Source of the DNA: Pseudonocardia abyssalis
Lineage (GTDB): Bacteria > Actinomycetota > Actinomycetes > Mycobacteriales > Pseudonocardiaceae
Reading direction: 5' to 3'
DNA length: 64,000 bases
Assembly (NCBI RefSeq): GCF_019263705.2
Contig: NZ_JADQDK010000001.1
Coordinates: 6,076,001-6,140,000 of the forward strand
Shown here: positions 1 to 8,682 of the stretch, piece after piece
How positions within the stretch are numbered: the first letter of the stretch is position 1
How the letters are laid out: each line of letters opens with the position of its first letter
Position numbers and translations under genes: made by a program
Notes under the pieces: generated by a model
The model's input: the letters and a program-made list of their open reading frames with translations, nothing else
Database searches by the model: none
What the model was told of the DNA's origin: nothing

Positions 1-819
1 GAGAGCGCCGTGGACCTCTGCCGGCTCGCGGGGCTCGCACCCGCCGGTCTGCTCGCCGAGGTCACCAACGCCGACGGCGCCATGGCGCGACGTCCCGAGC
101 TGGCCCGGTTCGCCCAGCGGCACGGGCTGGTCTCGATCACCGTCGCGGACCTGGTGCGGTACCGCCTGCGTACGGACACCCTTGTGGTGCGCCAGGCCTC
201 CGGCCGGGTGCCCAGCCCGTACGGCGAGTTCACGGTCACGACATACCGTTCGGAGCTCGATGACAGCGAGCACGTCGCACTCGTGATGGGTGACGTGAGC
301 CAGGCCGAGGAGCCGGCCTCCGACGACAACGTACTGGTGCGCGTCCACTCCGAGTGCCTCACCGGGGACGTGTTCGGGTCGCGCCGCTGTGACTGCGGCG
401 AGCAGCTCCAGGCGGCGATGGAGCGCATCGGGATGGTCGGCCGCGGTGCTGTCGTCTATCTGCGCGGCCACGAGGGCCGGGGGATCGGGCTCAGCCACAA
501 GCTCCGCGCCTACACCCTGCAGGACGGGGGCATGGACACCGTCGAGGCGAACCTCGCCCAGGGGCTGCCCGTCGACAGCCGGGAGTACGGGATCGGCGCA
601 CAGATCCTGCGTGACCTCGGCGTGCGACAGGTGTGCGTGATGACCAACAACCCGGCGAAGTACCACGGGCTCGCCGGGCACGGGGTGAGGATCGCCGCCC
701 GCGAACCGCTGATCATCGCCCCGAATGCGGACAACATCGCCTACCTGACGACCAAGCGGGTCCGCATGAACCACGAGATGGGGTTCGTGGCCGACCCGGA
801 TGCGACGGCGCTGCGGTGA
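1..819 (+). CDS. ribA: RibBA-type protein, partial: end of DHBP synthase plus GTP cyclohydrolase II
   Basis: The reading frame is open from the first base, so the gene begins upstream and most of the 3,4-dihydroxy-2-butanone-4-phosphate synthase domain is missing. The remaining part of that domain ends around DLVRYR. The GTP cyclohydrolase II domain follows, with the zinc cysteines in CLTGDVFGSRRCDCG, the GHEGRGIGL loop and the NNPAKY segment. The enzyme would turn GTP into the first riboflavin intermediate. It overlaps the next gene, a flavin reductase, by 4 bp and lies upstream of a flavin-dependent monooxygenase. This looks like a pathway-linked extra copy that raises flavin supply rather than the housekeeping rib operon, because no ribE or ribH is nearby (inference). 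Confidence 0.93.
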   Translation, partial: ESAVDLCRLAGLAPAGLLAEVTNADGAMARRPELARFAQRHGLVSITVADLVRYRLRTDTLVVRQASGRVPSPYGEFTVTTYRSELDDSEHVALVMGDVSQAEEPASDDNVLVRVHSECLTGDVFGSRRCDCGEQLQAAMERIGMVGRGAVVYLRGHEGRGIGLSHKLRAYTLQDGGMDTVEANLAQGLPVDSREYGIGAQILRDLGVRQVCVMTNNPAKYHGLAGHGVRIAAREPLIIAPNADNIAYLTTKRVRMNHEMGFVADPDATALR

Positions 820-1313
820 GTGCGGAGGACCCTCCGCCTGCGCCAGCGGGGCTGCACCTGTTCAAGGACGCCATGGCGTCCTTCCCGAGCGGGGTCACGA
901 TCGTCACGACGGCTGACCCGTCGGGCCGCTGGTGGGGCTTCACAGCGACGTCGTTCTGCTCGGTCTCGATGGAGCCGCCGCTCGTGTTGGTGTGCCTGGC
1001 GAATGGCGCCGAGTGCGCCCCGGTCTTCCAACGCGCCACGAGATGGATCGTCCACGTGATCCATCCCGAGCACGCGCAGCTCGCGATGCGCTTCGCCACC
1101 CGCGGCGCGGACAAGTTCGCCGACGCCGGCTTCGTCGCCGACGACAACGGACTCCCGGTGCTCGACGTCGCATCGGTGATCCTCGAGTGTGCGATGCACG
1201 ATCGTTATCCCGGCGGAGATCACACGATCCTGGTCGGCCAGGTCCAGAACGTGCGGACGGGTCCGGAGACGCCTGCAGTGTACTTCCGGCGCGCGTTCCA
1301 CCTCCTGCCGTGA
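816..1313 (+). CDS. Flavin reductase (FMN-binding split-barrel family)
   Basis: A 165-residue protein of the flavin reductase-like family. The N-terminal FPSGVTIVTT strand, the TATSFCSVSMEPPLV segment and GGDHTILVGQV near the C-terminus are typical of the small reductase partners of two-component flavin monooxygenases. It would reduce FMN or FAD with NAD(P)H and pass it to an oxygenase. The start is a GTG that overlaps the RibBA stop in a GTGA junction, so the two are probably translated together. The likely partner is the luciferase-like monooxygenase at 4614. Substrate and nucleotide preference cannot be read from the sequence. Confidence 0.9.
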   Translation: MSAEDPPPAPAGLHLFKDAMASFPSGVTIVTTADPSGRWWGFTATSFCSVSMEPPLVLVCLANGAECAPVFQRATRWIVHVIHPEHAQLAMRFATRGADKFADAGFVADDNGLPVLDVASVILECAMHDRYPGGDHTILVGQVQNVRTGPETPAVYFRRAFHLLP

Positions 1314-1337
1314 CGTGGAACGTCGGTAGGTTCCACG
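1314..1337 (+). terminator. Stem-loop directly after the flavin reductase stop codon
   Basis: CGTGGAAC and GTTCCACG form an 8-bp perfect stem around an 8-base loop, starting one base after the stop. There is no T-run, which is common for actinobacterial terminators. It could also be an operator, since the half-site GTTCCA recurs in a palindrome at 18899. It separates ribA-flavin reductase from the next transcription unit. Confidence 0.5.
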
Positions 1338-1578
1338 GCGTGCGGCCCGGCCGCCGTGGCTCTGCGGCCGCCTCCTGATTCGCCGACGTCCACCCCCGGG
1401 CTCTGCGGGGACCTCCAGGGCGTCGCGTACCTCCCTGACGGACGGCCGCTCGTCGGGGATGTCTCCCGCCTGCTCCTCGGGGGAGTGGTGCAGAACGGGT
1501 CACTCCGATGCCCACCACAGGTCGACCCGGCGCCGATCGAACCCGGGGTCGTCGGGTCTCCGCATCGAGCCCGCAGGC

Positions 1579-1595
1579 GTGTCACGAAGTGACAC
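1579..1595. promoter_or_regulatory. Perfect 7-3-7 palindrome upstream of the acyl-CoA ligase operon
   Basis: GTGTCAC-GAA-GTGACAC lies 63 bp before the ATG of the ligase, in the 344-bp gap after the flavin reductase. Its position fits an operator or activator site for the operon at 1658-6820. A related arm pair (GTGTCCC/GGGACAC) occurs in the hairpin upstream of the AcoR-like regulator at 6943. The rest of the gap shows no convincing gene. Confidence 0.5.
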
Positions 1596-1657
1596 ACGCC
1601 ACTTCCTCCCCCGATGGCTAGCGTCGACCAGCGGATGGACCGAGCTCGGAGGTGGGC

Positions 1658-3304
1658 ATGGACGGCCTGATCATGGATCGGCCGCTGCTGATGAAGCAGC
1701 TGCTCTGGCGTGCGGAACGGGTGTTCGGCGACAAGCGCATCATCTCCCGGACCGGTGCCGGCGAGGACCTCAGCTACACCTACGCCGAGTACGCGGTACG
1801 GGCGCGCAAGCTCGCCCAGGCGTTGACCGCGCTGGGCGTGCAGCCCGGCGACCGGGTCGGGACGCTGGCGTGGAACACCCACCGCCACTACGAGGCCTAC
1901 GTCGGTGTGCCGTGCATGGGCGCCGTGCTGCACACCGTGAACCTGCGGCTGTTCGACGAGCAGATCGCCTACATCATCAACCACGGTGACGACCGGGTGC
2001 TGCTGATCGACCCCGACCAGATCCCGCTGGTCGAGCGGCTCGCCCCGGACCTGCCCGGTGTGCAGGCCTACGTCGTGCTCGCCGGCGAGGTGCCCGAGAC
2101 CACGCTGAGTCCGGTCCACTCCTACGAGGAGCTGCTCGCCGCCCAGGACGGGAAGCTGGAGTTCCCCGACTTCCCCGAGACCACCGCGTCCGCGATGTGC
2201 TATACGTCGGGCACGACCGGGGACCCCAAGGGCGTCCTCTACAGCCACCGGAGCGTGGTGCTGCACACCCTGGCCCTGTGCCTGCACGGCTCGATCGGGG
2301 TGCGCGAGGAGGCGATCTTCCTCGCGATCAGTCCGATGTTCCACGCCAACAGCTGGGGCATACCCTTCGCCGCCGCACTCCAGGGCGCGACGCTGGTGCT
2401 GCCCGGTCCGCACCCCGAGCCGAAGCACTACCTCGAGCTGATCGACCGGCACGAGGTCACCCATGCCGTCGGCGCGGTGACCATCGGCGTGATGATGCGC
2501 GACCTGCTCGAGCGCGACGACCCGCACTACGACGTCTCCTCGCTCGAGGTCCTCTGGCTGGGCGGTCAGGCCCCGCCGCGCGGTCTGATGAAGTGGTTCG
2601 CCGACACGCACGGCATCGTGGTGCCGCAGGGATGGGGGATGACCGAGGCCTCGCCGCTCGTCACGTTCACGGCGTTGAAGAGCAAGTACGAGCACGTCAC
2701 CGAGGACGAGGTCTACGACGTCCGCGGCAAGCAGGGGCTGCCCTTGCCGCTGTGCGAGGTCAGGCTCGTCGACGAGGGCGACAACGACCTGCCATGGGAC
2801 GGCAAGGCCGTCGGCGAGTACCACCTGCGATCGCCGTGGATGGCCAGCGCCTACTACGACGACCCGCGCAGCCCGGCCAGCTACGACGCGCAGGGCTGGT
2901 TCAAGACCGGGGACGTCGGCGTCATCGACCCCGACGGCTACGTGCAGCTGACCGACCGCTCGAAGGACCTGATCAAGAGCGGCGGGGAATGGATCTCCTC
3001 GGTGGAGCTGGAGAACTCCCTGATGGCGCACCCGGCGGTGGCCGAGGCCTCGGTCGTGGCGGTGCCCCACGACAAGTGGCTGGAACGCCCGCTGGCCTGT
3101 GTCGTCACGCGCTCGCCCGTCACTCCCGAGGAGCTCACGGCGCACCTGCTGGAGCACTTCGCCCGCTGGTGGATCCCCGAGGAATTCCTGTTCGTCGACG
3201 CCATCCCGAAGACCGGGGTGGGCAAGTTCGACAAGAAGGTCCTGCGGGCCAGGTTCGGCGAGGCCGACGCCCGCGAGCGATACCGCGCGGAGGTGTCACG
3301 ATGA
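1658..3304 (+). CDS. Acyl-CoA synthetase (AMP-forming, ANL superfamily)
   Basis: A 548-residue medium/long-chain-type acyl-CoA ligase. It carries the ATP-binding loop YTSGTTGDPKG (about residues 182-192), the GWGMTEASP motif, the TGDVGVIDPDGYV hinge region with DRSKDLIKSGGEWIS, and the catalytic lysine in PKTGVGKFDKK near the C-terminus. It would activate a carboxylic acid to its CoA thioester via an acyl-adenylate. The ATG at 1658 was chosen because GGAGG sits at 1648-1652; an upstream GTG overlaps that ribosome site. The gene overlaps the following zinc-ribbon gene by 4 bp and looks like the last chemical step of the pathway encoded by this operon. Confidence 0.92.
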   Translation: MDGLIMDRPLLMKQLLWRAERVFGDKRIISRTGAGEDLSYTYAEYAVRARKLAQALTALGVQPGDRVGTLAWNTHRHYEAYVGVPCMGAVLHTVNLRLFDEQIAYIINHGDDRVLLIDPDQIPLVERLAPDLPGVQAYVVLAGEVPETTLSPVHSYEELLAAQDGKLEFPDFPETTASAMCYTSGTTGDPKGVLYSHRSVVLHTLALCLHGSIGVREEAIFLAISPMFHANSWGIPFAAALQGATLVLPGPHPEPKHYLELIDRHEVTHAVGAVTIGVMMRDLLERDDPHYDVSSLEVLWLGGQAPPRGLMKWFADTHGIVVPQGWGMTEASPLVTFTALKSKYEHVTEDEVYDVRGKQGLPLPLCEVRLVDEGDNDLPWDGKAVGEYHLRSPWMASAYYDDPRSPASYDAQGWFKTGDVGVIDPDGYVQLTDRSKDLIKSGGEWISSVELENSLMAHPAVAEASVVAVPHDKWLERPLACVVTRSPVTPEELTAHLLEHFARWWIPEEFLFVDAIPKTGVGKFDKKVLRARFGEADARERYRAEVSR

Positions 3305-3741
3305 TCATCGCCGACTACCGGTGCGAGGCCTGCGACGGCGTCAGCGAGCACTTCGTGTCCAATCCGGCGCCGCCGACGATGCGGTGCCCGGCCTGCCGGG
3401 CACCCGCCAGGCGCCGGTTCTCCGCGGTCGGGCTCTCCGGCCGGGCGACACCGCCGACCGAGCGCACGCCGGCCGCGTCCGACCGCGCGCTGTGCCTGGA
3501 CAACCGCGACGTGCCCGGGCTCTGCCACATGACGCCCGACGCCGCACGCACGTGGGTCGCCAGGGCCAGGGGGGACAACCGCAGCCTCGACCGGGAGCTC
3601 GAACGCCAGGAGTGCTCCCTGAAGGAGACCGCGGGACCCGTGGCGGACCCGGTGTCCCACGACCACGGACACGCCAACGGGACAGGGCACGCACACGCCC
3701 ACGCGGCACCCGCCGCGTCGGGTGCCGCCGGCACCGCGTGA
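3301..3741 (+). CDS. FmdB-like zinc-ribbon protein with His-rich tail
   Basis: A 146-residue protein. Residues 6-35 form a small zinc ribbon with two CxxC pairs (YRCEACDG and MRCPACRAP). The C-terminal quarter is rich in histidine and alanine, with repeated HGH/HAH pairs, which suggests metal binding. Such FmdB-type proteins often accompany oxygenases or amidases and are thought to help metal loading or regulation, but no activity is established. The ATG overlaps the ligase stop (ATGA), so it belongs to the same operon. A central Cys-containing stretch (residues about 60-105) is unlike the minimal family and could be a second metal site. Confidence 0.7.
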   Translation: MIIADYRCEACDGVSEHFVSNPAPPTMRCPACRAPARRRFSAVGLSGRATPPTERTPAASDRALCLDNRDVPGLCHMTPDAARTWVARARGDNRSLDRELERQECSLKETAGPVADPVSHDHGHANGTGHAHAHAAPAASGAAGTA

Positions 3742-3783
3742 GCGCGGCCCGCCGAGCGGACCGACAACCGAAGGAGAAGCGAC

Positions 3784-4536
3784 ATGGGTGACAGGCTTGC
3801 CGGCAAGGTGGCGCTGATCAGCGGCGCGGCACGGGGCCAGGGTGCCGCGCACGCGGCGCTGCTCGCCTCCGAGGGCGCGCGACTCGTGATCGGCGACATC
3901 CTCGCCGACGAGCTCGCCGCCGTGGCGGAGACGCTCACCGCGAAGGGTCACGACGTCGTCGCGCACGTGTTCGACGTCCGCGACGAGGACGGCTGGGACG
4001 CCGCGGTAGCACTGGCCGAGGAGCGCTTCGGCCGCCTCGACATCCTGGTCAACAACGCCGGGGTCCTCGACATGGCCGGCGTCGAGGCGACCACCCGCGA
4101 GAGCTGGGACCGGATCATCGCGACCAACCAGACCGGTGTCTGGCTGGGGATGAAGGCCGCGGCCGAGGCGATGCGCCGGGCGGGCGGCGGTTCCATCGTC
4201 AACACCTCCTCGATCTACGGCCTCATCGGCAGCGGCGGCGCCACCGCGTACCAGGCCACCAAGGGTGCTGTCCGGCTGCTCACCAAGACCGCGGCCATCG
4301 AGTTCGCCGGTGCGGGCATCCGCGTCAACTCGGTGCACCCCGGGATCGTCGACACCCCGATGGTGTCCGACGACGTACCGGCCGAGGTCATCCCGATCAT
4401 CGTCGGCGCCACGCCGCTACAGCGGCAGGCGCGACCCGAGGAGATCTCCTACGGAGTGCTCTTCCTGGCCTCGGACGAGGCGTCCTACGTCACCGGTTCG
4501 GAGCTCGTGATCGACGGCGGCTACTCGACCCAGTGA
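3784..4536 (+). CDS. Short-chain dehydrogenase/reductase (classical SDR)
   Basis: A 250-residue classical SDR. The cofactor loop SGAARGQGAAH (Gly-x3-Gly-x-Gly) is near residue 14, followed by NNAG, the catalytic Ser in NTSS, and YQATK with the catalytic Tyr and Lys. The acidic residue after strand 2 (VIGDI) suggests NAD rather than NADP. It ends in SELVIDGGYSTQ like 3-alpha/20-beta-hydroxysteroid-type dehydrogenases. AAGGAGAAG precedes the ATG. In this operon it would oxidise a secondary alcohol to a ketone before oxygenation, or a hydroxy acid after lactone opening (inference). Confidence 0.93.
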   Translation: MGDRLAGKVALISGAARGQGAAHAALLASEGARLVIGDILADELAAVAETLTAKGHDVVAHVFDVRDEDGWDAAVALAEERFGRLDILVNNAGVLDMAGVEATTRESWDRIIATNQTGVWLGMKAAAEAMRRAGGGSIVNTSSIYGLIGSGGATAYQATKGAVRLLTKTAAIEFAGAGIRVNSVHPGIVDTPMVSDDVPAEVIPIIVGATPLQRQARPEEISYGVLFLASDEASYVTGSELVIDGGYSTQ

Positions 4537-4613
4537 CCCGACCGGGCGTCCAGGCGCACGGTCCACCAGTGCACGACCAATGATCGGCTTCGGCCGGAGA
4601 ACGGAGAACAGCG

Positions 4614-6011
4614 GTGGCGATCGAAATCGGGGTGTTCCACAACGGAGCCTCGGACCTTCCTGTCAAGCACGTCCAGTACAACGGGGACACGGTGGCCGTC
4701 AACGACGGTGACCTGCCCGCAACACACGCCTCGGCCCAGCGCACCATCATCAACCAGGTGCGCCAGGGCATCCTCGCCGACCAGCTCGGCTTCGACTACT
4801 GGTTCCAGACCGAGCATCACTTCCAGCCCGAGGGTGCCGAGCTCAGCCCTAGCCCGCTGCTCGCCGAGACGGCTATCGCGTCGCGGACGAAGAACATCCG
4901 GCTCGGCCAGGCCGCCAACATCGTCACCTGGTGGCATCCGATCCGGATCGCCGAGCAGGCCGCGATGCTCGATGTGATCAGCGGTGGCCGGTTGGAGTTC
5001 GGGATCGGCCGCGGCTACCAGCCTCGGGAGAACGAGGTGTTCGGCTGGGCCTACGGCTCCACGATCCAGGACCAGGAGCGCAACCGGGCCTACTTCGAGG
5101 AGGCCTACGACATCATCATCAAGGCCTGGACCCAGGACTCGATGTCGCACCACGGCGAGTTCATGTCGATCCCGCCGTCCTACACCAAGTGGGGTCACAA
5201 GCAGACCCATGCCTACTTCAGCCAGGAGGGCATGGGCCGCACGCTCGAGCAGGTCCTCAAGCTCGGCGCCCCGGACATGTACTCCGCCGGCAACCCGGTG
5301 CAGGCCACCACCACCAAGCTGCTGGAGATCCCGGTCTACCCGCAGCCGCTGCAGAAGCCCTACCCGCAGATGTGGGAACCCCTCACCAGCCCCCGGTCCA
5401 TCCGGTTCGCCGCCGAACGGGGCATCAACGGCTACTTCATCGTCGAGCCCAACTCCCGGCTCAAGCAGAACATCGACCTCTACCACGACGAGGCCGAGAA
5501 GGCCGGTTGGCCCGACCGCCAGGACCGCGGCGAGTTCAAGCGCGGCTGGGATGCCGAGCGCCGTCGCGGCGTGGTGACCTGCCGCTACATCCACTGCGTG
5601 GACAAGGGGCTCGGTGACATGGACCGGGCTGCCCGCGCGCTGGAGCTGCAGTGGGACTACTACGGCCCGTTCGGTTTCGCCGCCGTGCTGGCCGAGGCCG
5701 ACGAGCCGTTCTACGACCTGAACATGAAGGTGACCGCGGAGCTGCTGCGGGACAAGAAGGTCGCCATCCACGGGTCCAAGCAGTACGTGATCGACTCGAT
5801 CATGGAGGTCAAGGAGCAGTGCGGCTACGACGACTTCATGTTCCACACCTGGTTCGAGTCGGCCGGCTTCCAGGGCGAGGAGATCGAGGCGCAGATGCAG
5901 TACTTCGCCGAGGAGATCATGCCCGTGCTGCACCGCGAGTGCGGCCGTATCGAGCGCGAGCCGAGCAGCGTCGATCTCGACGTGCAGCCCCGCGTCCCCG
6001 TCACCGCCTGA
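4614..6011 (+). CDS. Luciferase-like (LLM class) flavin-dependent monooxygenase
   Basis: A 465-residue member of the bacterial luciferase-like family. The N-terminal GVFHNGASD strand, the FDYWFQTEHHF motif, ANIVTWWHPIRIAEQAAMLD and the GGRLEFGIGRGYQP loop are the usual flavin and substrate pocket segments. It is about 80-100 residues longer than most LLM proteins, mainly in the middle and at the C-terminus. Such enzymes use FMNH2 from a separate reductase to oxygenate ketones, aldehydes or terpenes; some are type II Baeyer-Villiger monooxygenases. The adjacent lactonase and the reductase upstream fit that role, but the substrate is unknown. The GTG start follows GGAGAACGGAGAA. Confidence 0.88.
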   Translation: MAIEIGVFHNGASDLPVKHVQYNGDTVAVNDGDLPATHASAQRTIINQVRQGILADQLGFDYWFQTEHHFQPEGAELSPSPLLAETAIASRTKNIRLGQAANIVTWWHPIRIAEQAAMLDVISGGRLEFGIGRGYQPRENEVFGWAYGSTIQDQERNRAYFEEAYDIIIKAWTQDSMSHHGEFMSIPPSYTKWGHKQTHAYFSQEGMGRTLEQVLKLGAPDMYSAGNPVQATTTKLLEIPVYPQPLQKPYPQMWEPLTSPRSIRFAAERGINGYFIVEPNSRLKQNIDLYHDEAEKAGWPDRQDRGEFKRGWDAERRRGVVTCRYIHCVDKGLGDMDRAARALELQWDYYGPFGFAAVLAEADEPFYDLNMKVTAELLRDKKVAIHGSKQYVIDSIMEVKEQCGYDDFMFHTWFESAGFQGEEIEAQMQYFAEEIMPVLHRECGRIEREPSSVDLDVQPRVPVTA

Positions 6012-6031
6012 CCCCGGCAAGGAGACGAACC

Positions 6032-6820
6032 ATGGCAACACCCGGAACGGCCAAGCGGATGTGGGCGCTCGACTCGCCCACCTTCACCGTCGACAAGTCC
6101 CTGCTCCTGCTGGGTGCGGCAGGCGAGTGCACCATCCCGATGCCGGCCTACCTGATCGAGCACCCGAAGGGTCTGGTGCTGTTCGACACCGGACTCGTCC
6201 CGGCCGCGGCCACCGACCCCGAGGGGGTCTACGGACCGCTCGCCGAGCATCTCGGCCTGCGATTCTCCCCGGAACAGACGGTGGACGCGCAGCTCGATGC
6301 GCTCGGGTACAAGCTGTCGGACATCAAGTACGTGATCGCCTCCCACACGCACTTCGACCACACCGGCGGCCTCTACCTCTTCCCGGACGCCCGGTTCTAC
6401 GTGGGCGAGGGCGACATGAGGTTCGGGTTCTGGCCCGACCCGGCCGGGGCGGGGTTCTTCCGGCAGGCCGATCTCGAGCCGCTCCGCGGGCGCAACGTGC
6501 TCGAGGTGCCCGGTGTCGACCACGACGTGTTCGGCGACGGGAGCGTCGTCATCCTGTTCACCCCGGGGCACACCCCGGGTGAGCTGAGCCTGCTGGTCCG
6601 GCTGCCGGGTCGCAACTTCATCCTCACCGGCGACACGGTGCACCTGCGGGACGCACTGACCACGATCGCCCCCATGCCCCACGACGCGGACACCGTCCAG
6701 GCGCTGAGATCGATCCGGAGGCTCAACCTGCTCCGCGACTCCGCCGATGCCACCATCTGGATCAGCCACGACCCGGAGGACTGGGCCGAGTTCAAACACG
6801 CACCGAACTGCTTCGAATGA
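6032..6820 (+). CDS. Metallo-beta-lactamase-fold hydrolase, N-acyl homoserine lactonase-like
   Basis: A 262-residue protein with the dinuclear metal signature SHTHFDHTGG (about residue 110), GHTPG about 75 residues later, the TGDTVH metal Asp, and a final His in WISHDPED. The order and spacing match the AiiA/AttM lactonase branch. It follows the LLM monooxygenase by 20 bp with AAGGAGA upstream of the ATG. It could open the lactone made by Baeyer-Villiger oxygenation. Quorum quenching is the alternative, but the catabolic neighbours make pathway chemistry more likely (inference). Confidence 0.88.
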   Translation: MATPGTAKRMWALDSPTFTVDKSLLLLGAAGECTIPMPAYLIEHPKGLVLFDTGLVPAAATDPEGVYGPLAEHLGLRFSPEQTVDAQLDALGYKLSDIKYVIASHTHFDHTGGLYLFPDARFYVGEGDMRFGFWPDPAGAGFFRQADLEPLRGRNVLEVPGVDHDVFGDGSVVILFTPGHTPGELSLLVRLPGRNFILTGDTVHLRDALTTIAPMPHDADTVQALRSIRRLNLLRDSADATIWISHDPEDWAEFKHAPNCFE

Positions 6821-6827
6821 TCGTCTG

Positions 6828-6864
6828 CCGGGATCCGTGTCCCAGAAGGGGACACGGATCCCGG
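6828..6864 (+). terminator. Perfect 16-bp inverted repeat after the lactonase gene
   Basis: The arms at 6828-6843 and 6849-6864 pair perfectly around the loop AGAAG, 7 bp after the lactonase stop. It would form a very stable RNA hairpin and probably terminates the operon, although no T-run follows. Its core GTGTCCC/GGGACAC resembles the palindrome at 1579, so it may double as a binding site controlling the regulator at 6943. Confidence 0.65.
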
Positions 6865-6874
6865 CCGCAATCGG

Positions 6875-6880
6875 TATAAT
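6875..6880 (+). promoter_or_regulatory. Consensus -10 hexamer ahead of the AcoR-like regulator
   Basis: TATAAT, unusual in this GC-rich DNA, lies 62 bp upstream of the regulator's ATG. The -35 position would fall in the right arm of the 6828-6864 inverted repeat and shows no good TTGACA match, so the promoter may need an activator or be autoregulated through that repeat. Confidence 0.45.
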
Positions 6881-6942
6881 CTTTCCGCGTAGCACCGGTT
6901 ACGGACGCCCACTGGACGCCCGATGGACGCGGGGAGTGATCG

Positions 6943-8682
6943 ATGACGATCCTTCAGCACGCGGTGGCCCACGAGCGTGAGGCATTCCTCGACGGCTGCA
7001 CCCCTTGCGCGATGCGTCCGGAGATCGCCGTGTCCTGGCGTCGCTGTTCCTACCTCGACGTGCCGGTGGACACCATGACGCCACGCTACGCCCCGGACTT
7101 CGATCACGAGGCACCCCTGGTGCGTGCCGCCCGTCCCGTGCTCGACCATGTCAACGAGCGGCTCGGGGACCTCGGCATCTCCTTCCTGCTCACCGACGCC
7201 TCCGCCCGCATTCTCAACCGCACCTCGTCGAACGCACACCTGCTCGACCGCCTCGACGCCGTGTCGGCGGCCGAGGGCTTCGTCTTCGCGGAGGGCGATG
7301 TCGGCACCAACGGGGTCGGCACCGCGCTCGAACTCGGCCGGACGGTCCGGGTCGACGGTCACGAGCACTACGCGGGGGACCTGCACGAGTTCACCTGTGT
7401 CGGGGTCCCGATCCGAAGCGCGGACCGCCGGCTGCATGGCCTGCTCGACGTCACCTGCGCCGCCGACCACGACAACTCGCTCGTGGAGTACATCGCCGAG
7501 CAGACCGCGCAGCAGATCGAACAACGGCTGTGGGCGCAGCAGTCGGGAGCGGAACGGGCACTGCTCGACCGGTTCGTGGCGGCCTCACGACGCGTTCGTC
7601 ACGACTTCTTCGTGATCAGCGAGCGGTTGCTGATCAGCTCACCCCGTGCGGCCCAGCTTCTCGACGGTACCGAGCAGGCACTGGTCTGGGACCAGGTCAA
7701 CCGGCTGCTGCGGTCGCCCGACGTCTCCGAGGCCGAGCTGGAGCTGCCGGACGGCCGGATGGTCGTGGTGCACGGCGAGCCCATGTGCGACGGCGGCGAC
7801 GAGATCGGTGCGATCGTCGAGATCCGGGAGGCGCCACGCACCGAGTCGGGGTCCACCGGCGGCGGCCGGACGCGGACGTCGGGTCTCCCCGGCCTCGTCG
7901 GCGCCGACCCGGCGTGGCTCCGAGCGTGTCACGGAATCGCCGCACGCGCGCGCGGCCGGGTCATCGTCGTGTCCGGCGAACCGGGTGTCGGGAAGACGGC
8001 GGTGGCCGAGGCGGTTCATCGCCACCTGGGTGGCGTCGGTTCGCTGGTCGTCAAGGACGCCGAGTCGATGACGGTGGACGGCCCGTCGGCCTGGATGGCG
8101 AGTCTGCGGTCTGATCTCGTCGGCGTGCCGGGCACCGTCGTGGTGAGGCACGTCGACGGGCTCTCGCCCGCGGCGTTGCGCGCGTTGACATCGCTGTTGC
8201 ACGGGGTGCGCGTGAAGGGATGGTGTTGCCTGGCGACCGCCGGCACGCAGCCTCTCTCGATGACGGCCGGCCACGATGATCAGCGGTGCGCTGCGGTCGT
8301 GCTGCCGCCGCTGCGCAACCGGACGAATGACATCCCGGCACTCGCCCGATCGTTCGCCGCGCCGACGCGGCTGGCGCCCGAAGTAGTCTCGCTGCTCCTC
8401 CGGACCCCGTGGCCGGGCAACACGCGCGCCCTGCGCCATGCGATCGACCAGGCGCTGACCGTCGCGCGGGGGAGCGAGGTGCACGTCGGTGACCTTCCAG
8501 ACGATCTGCGTGCCCGGGCGTACCGCCGCCGCATGAGCCGGTTCGAGCAGGCCGAACTCAGCGCGATCATGGACGCGTTGAGCGAGGCGGCCGGGAACAA
8601 GAAGGCCGCGGCGTCGCTGCTGGGGATCTCCCGCTCGACGCTCTACCGGAAGCTGGATGCGGCGGGACTCGATCTCACCTAG
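6943..8682 (+). CDS. AcoR-like GAF/Fis transcriptional regulator
   Basis: A 579-residue regulator. The N-terminal third contains a GAF-type sensor (FLLTDASARIL, the EGDVGTNGVGTALEL signature, HEHYAGDLHEFTCVGVPI). The middle holds an AAA-like region with the Walker A loop GEPGVGKT (about residue 348) but no GAFTGA loop and a shortened core. The C-terminus is a Fis-type helix-turn-helix (NKKAAASLLGISRSTLYRKL). Related actinobacterial proteins control acetone, alcohol and alkane oxidation genes and work without sigma-54, which fits the missing GAFTGA. It directly follows the LLM operon and probably activates it in response to substrate. Confidence 0.87.
   Translation: MTILQHAVAHEREAFLDGCTPCAMRPEIAVSWRRCSYLDVPVDTMTPRYAPDFDHEAPLVRAARPVLDHVNERLGDLGISFLLTDASARILNRTSSNAHLLDRLDAVSAAEGFVFAEGDVGTNGVGTALELGRTVRVDGHEHYAGDLHEFTCVGVPIRSADRRLHGLLDVTCAADHDNSLVEYIAEQTAQQIEQRLWAQQSGAERALLDRFVAASRRVRHDFFVISERLLISSPRAAQLLDGTEQALVWDQVNRLLRSPDVSEAELELPDGRMVVVHGEPMCDGGDEIGAIVEIREAPRTESGSTGGGRTRTSGLPGLVGADPAWLRACHGIAARARGRVIVVSGEPGVGKTAVAEAVHRHLGGVGSLVVKDAESMTVDGPSAWMASLRSDLVGVPGTVVVRHVDGLSPAALRALTSLLHGVRVKGWCCLATAGTQPLSMTAGHDDQRCAAVVLPPLRNRTNDIPALARSFAAPTRLAPEVVSLLLRTPWPGNTRALRHAIDQALTVARGSEVHVGDLPDDLRARAYRRRMSRFEQAELSAIMDALSEAAGNKKAAASLLGISRSTLYRKLDAAGLDLT

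Noticed and set aside
1220..3157. 645-residue minus-strand frame
   Set aside because: Antisense to the acyl-CoA ligase; His/Val/Gly-rich nonsense with no motif.
6943..8682. Sigma-54-dependent activator
   Set aside because: The GAFTGA loop is absent and no -24/-12 sites were seen, so sigma-54 dependence is not supported for either AcoR-like regulator.
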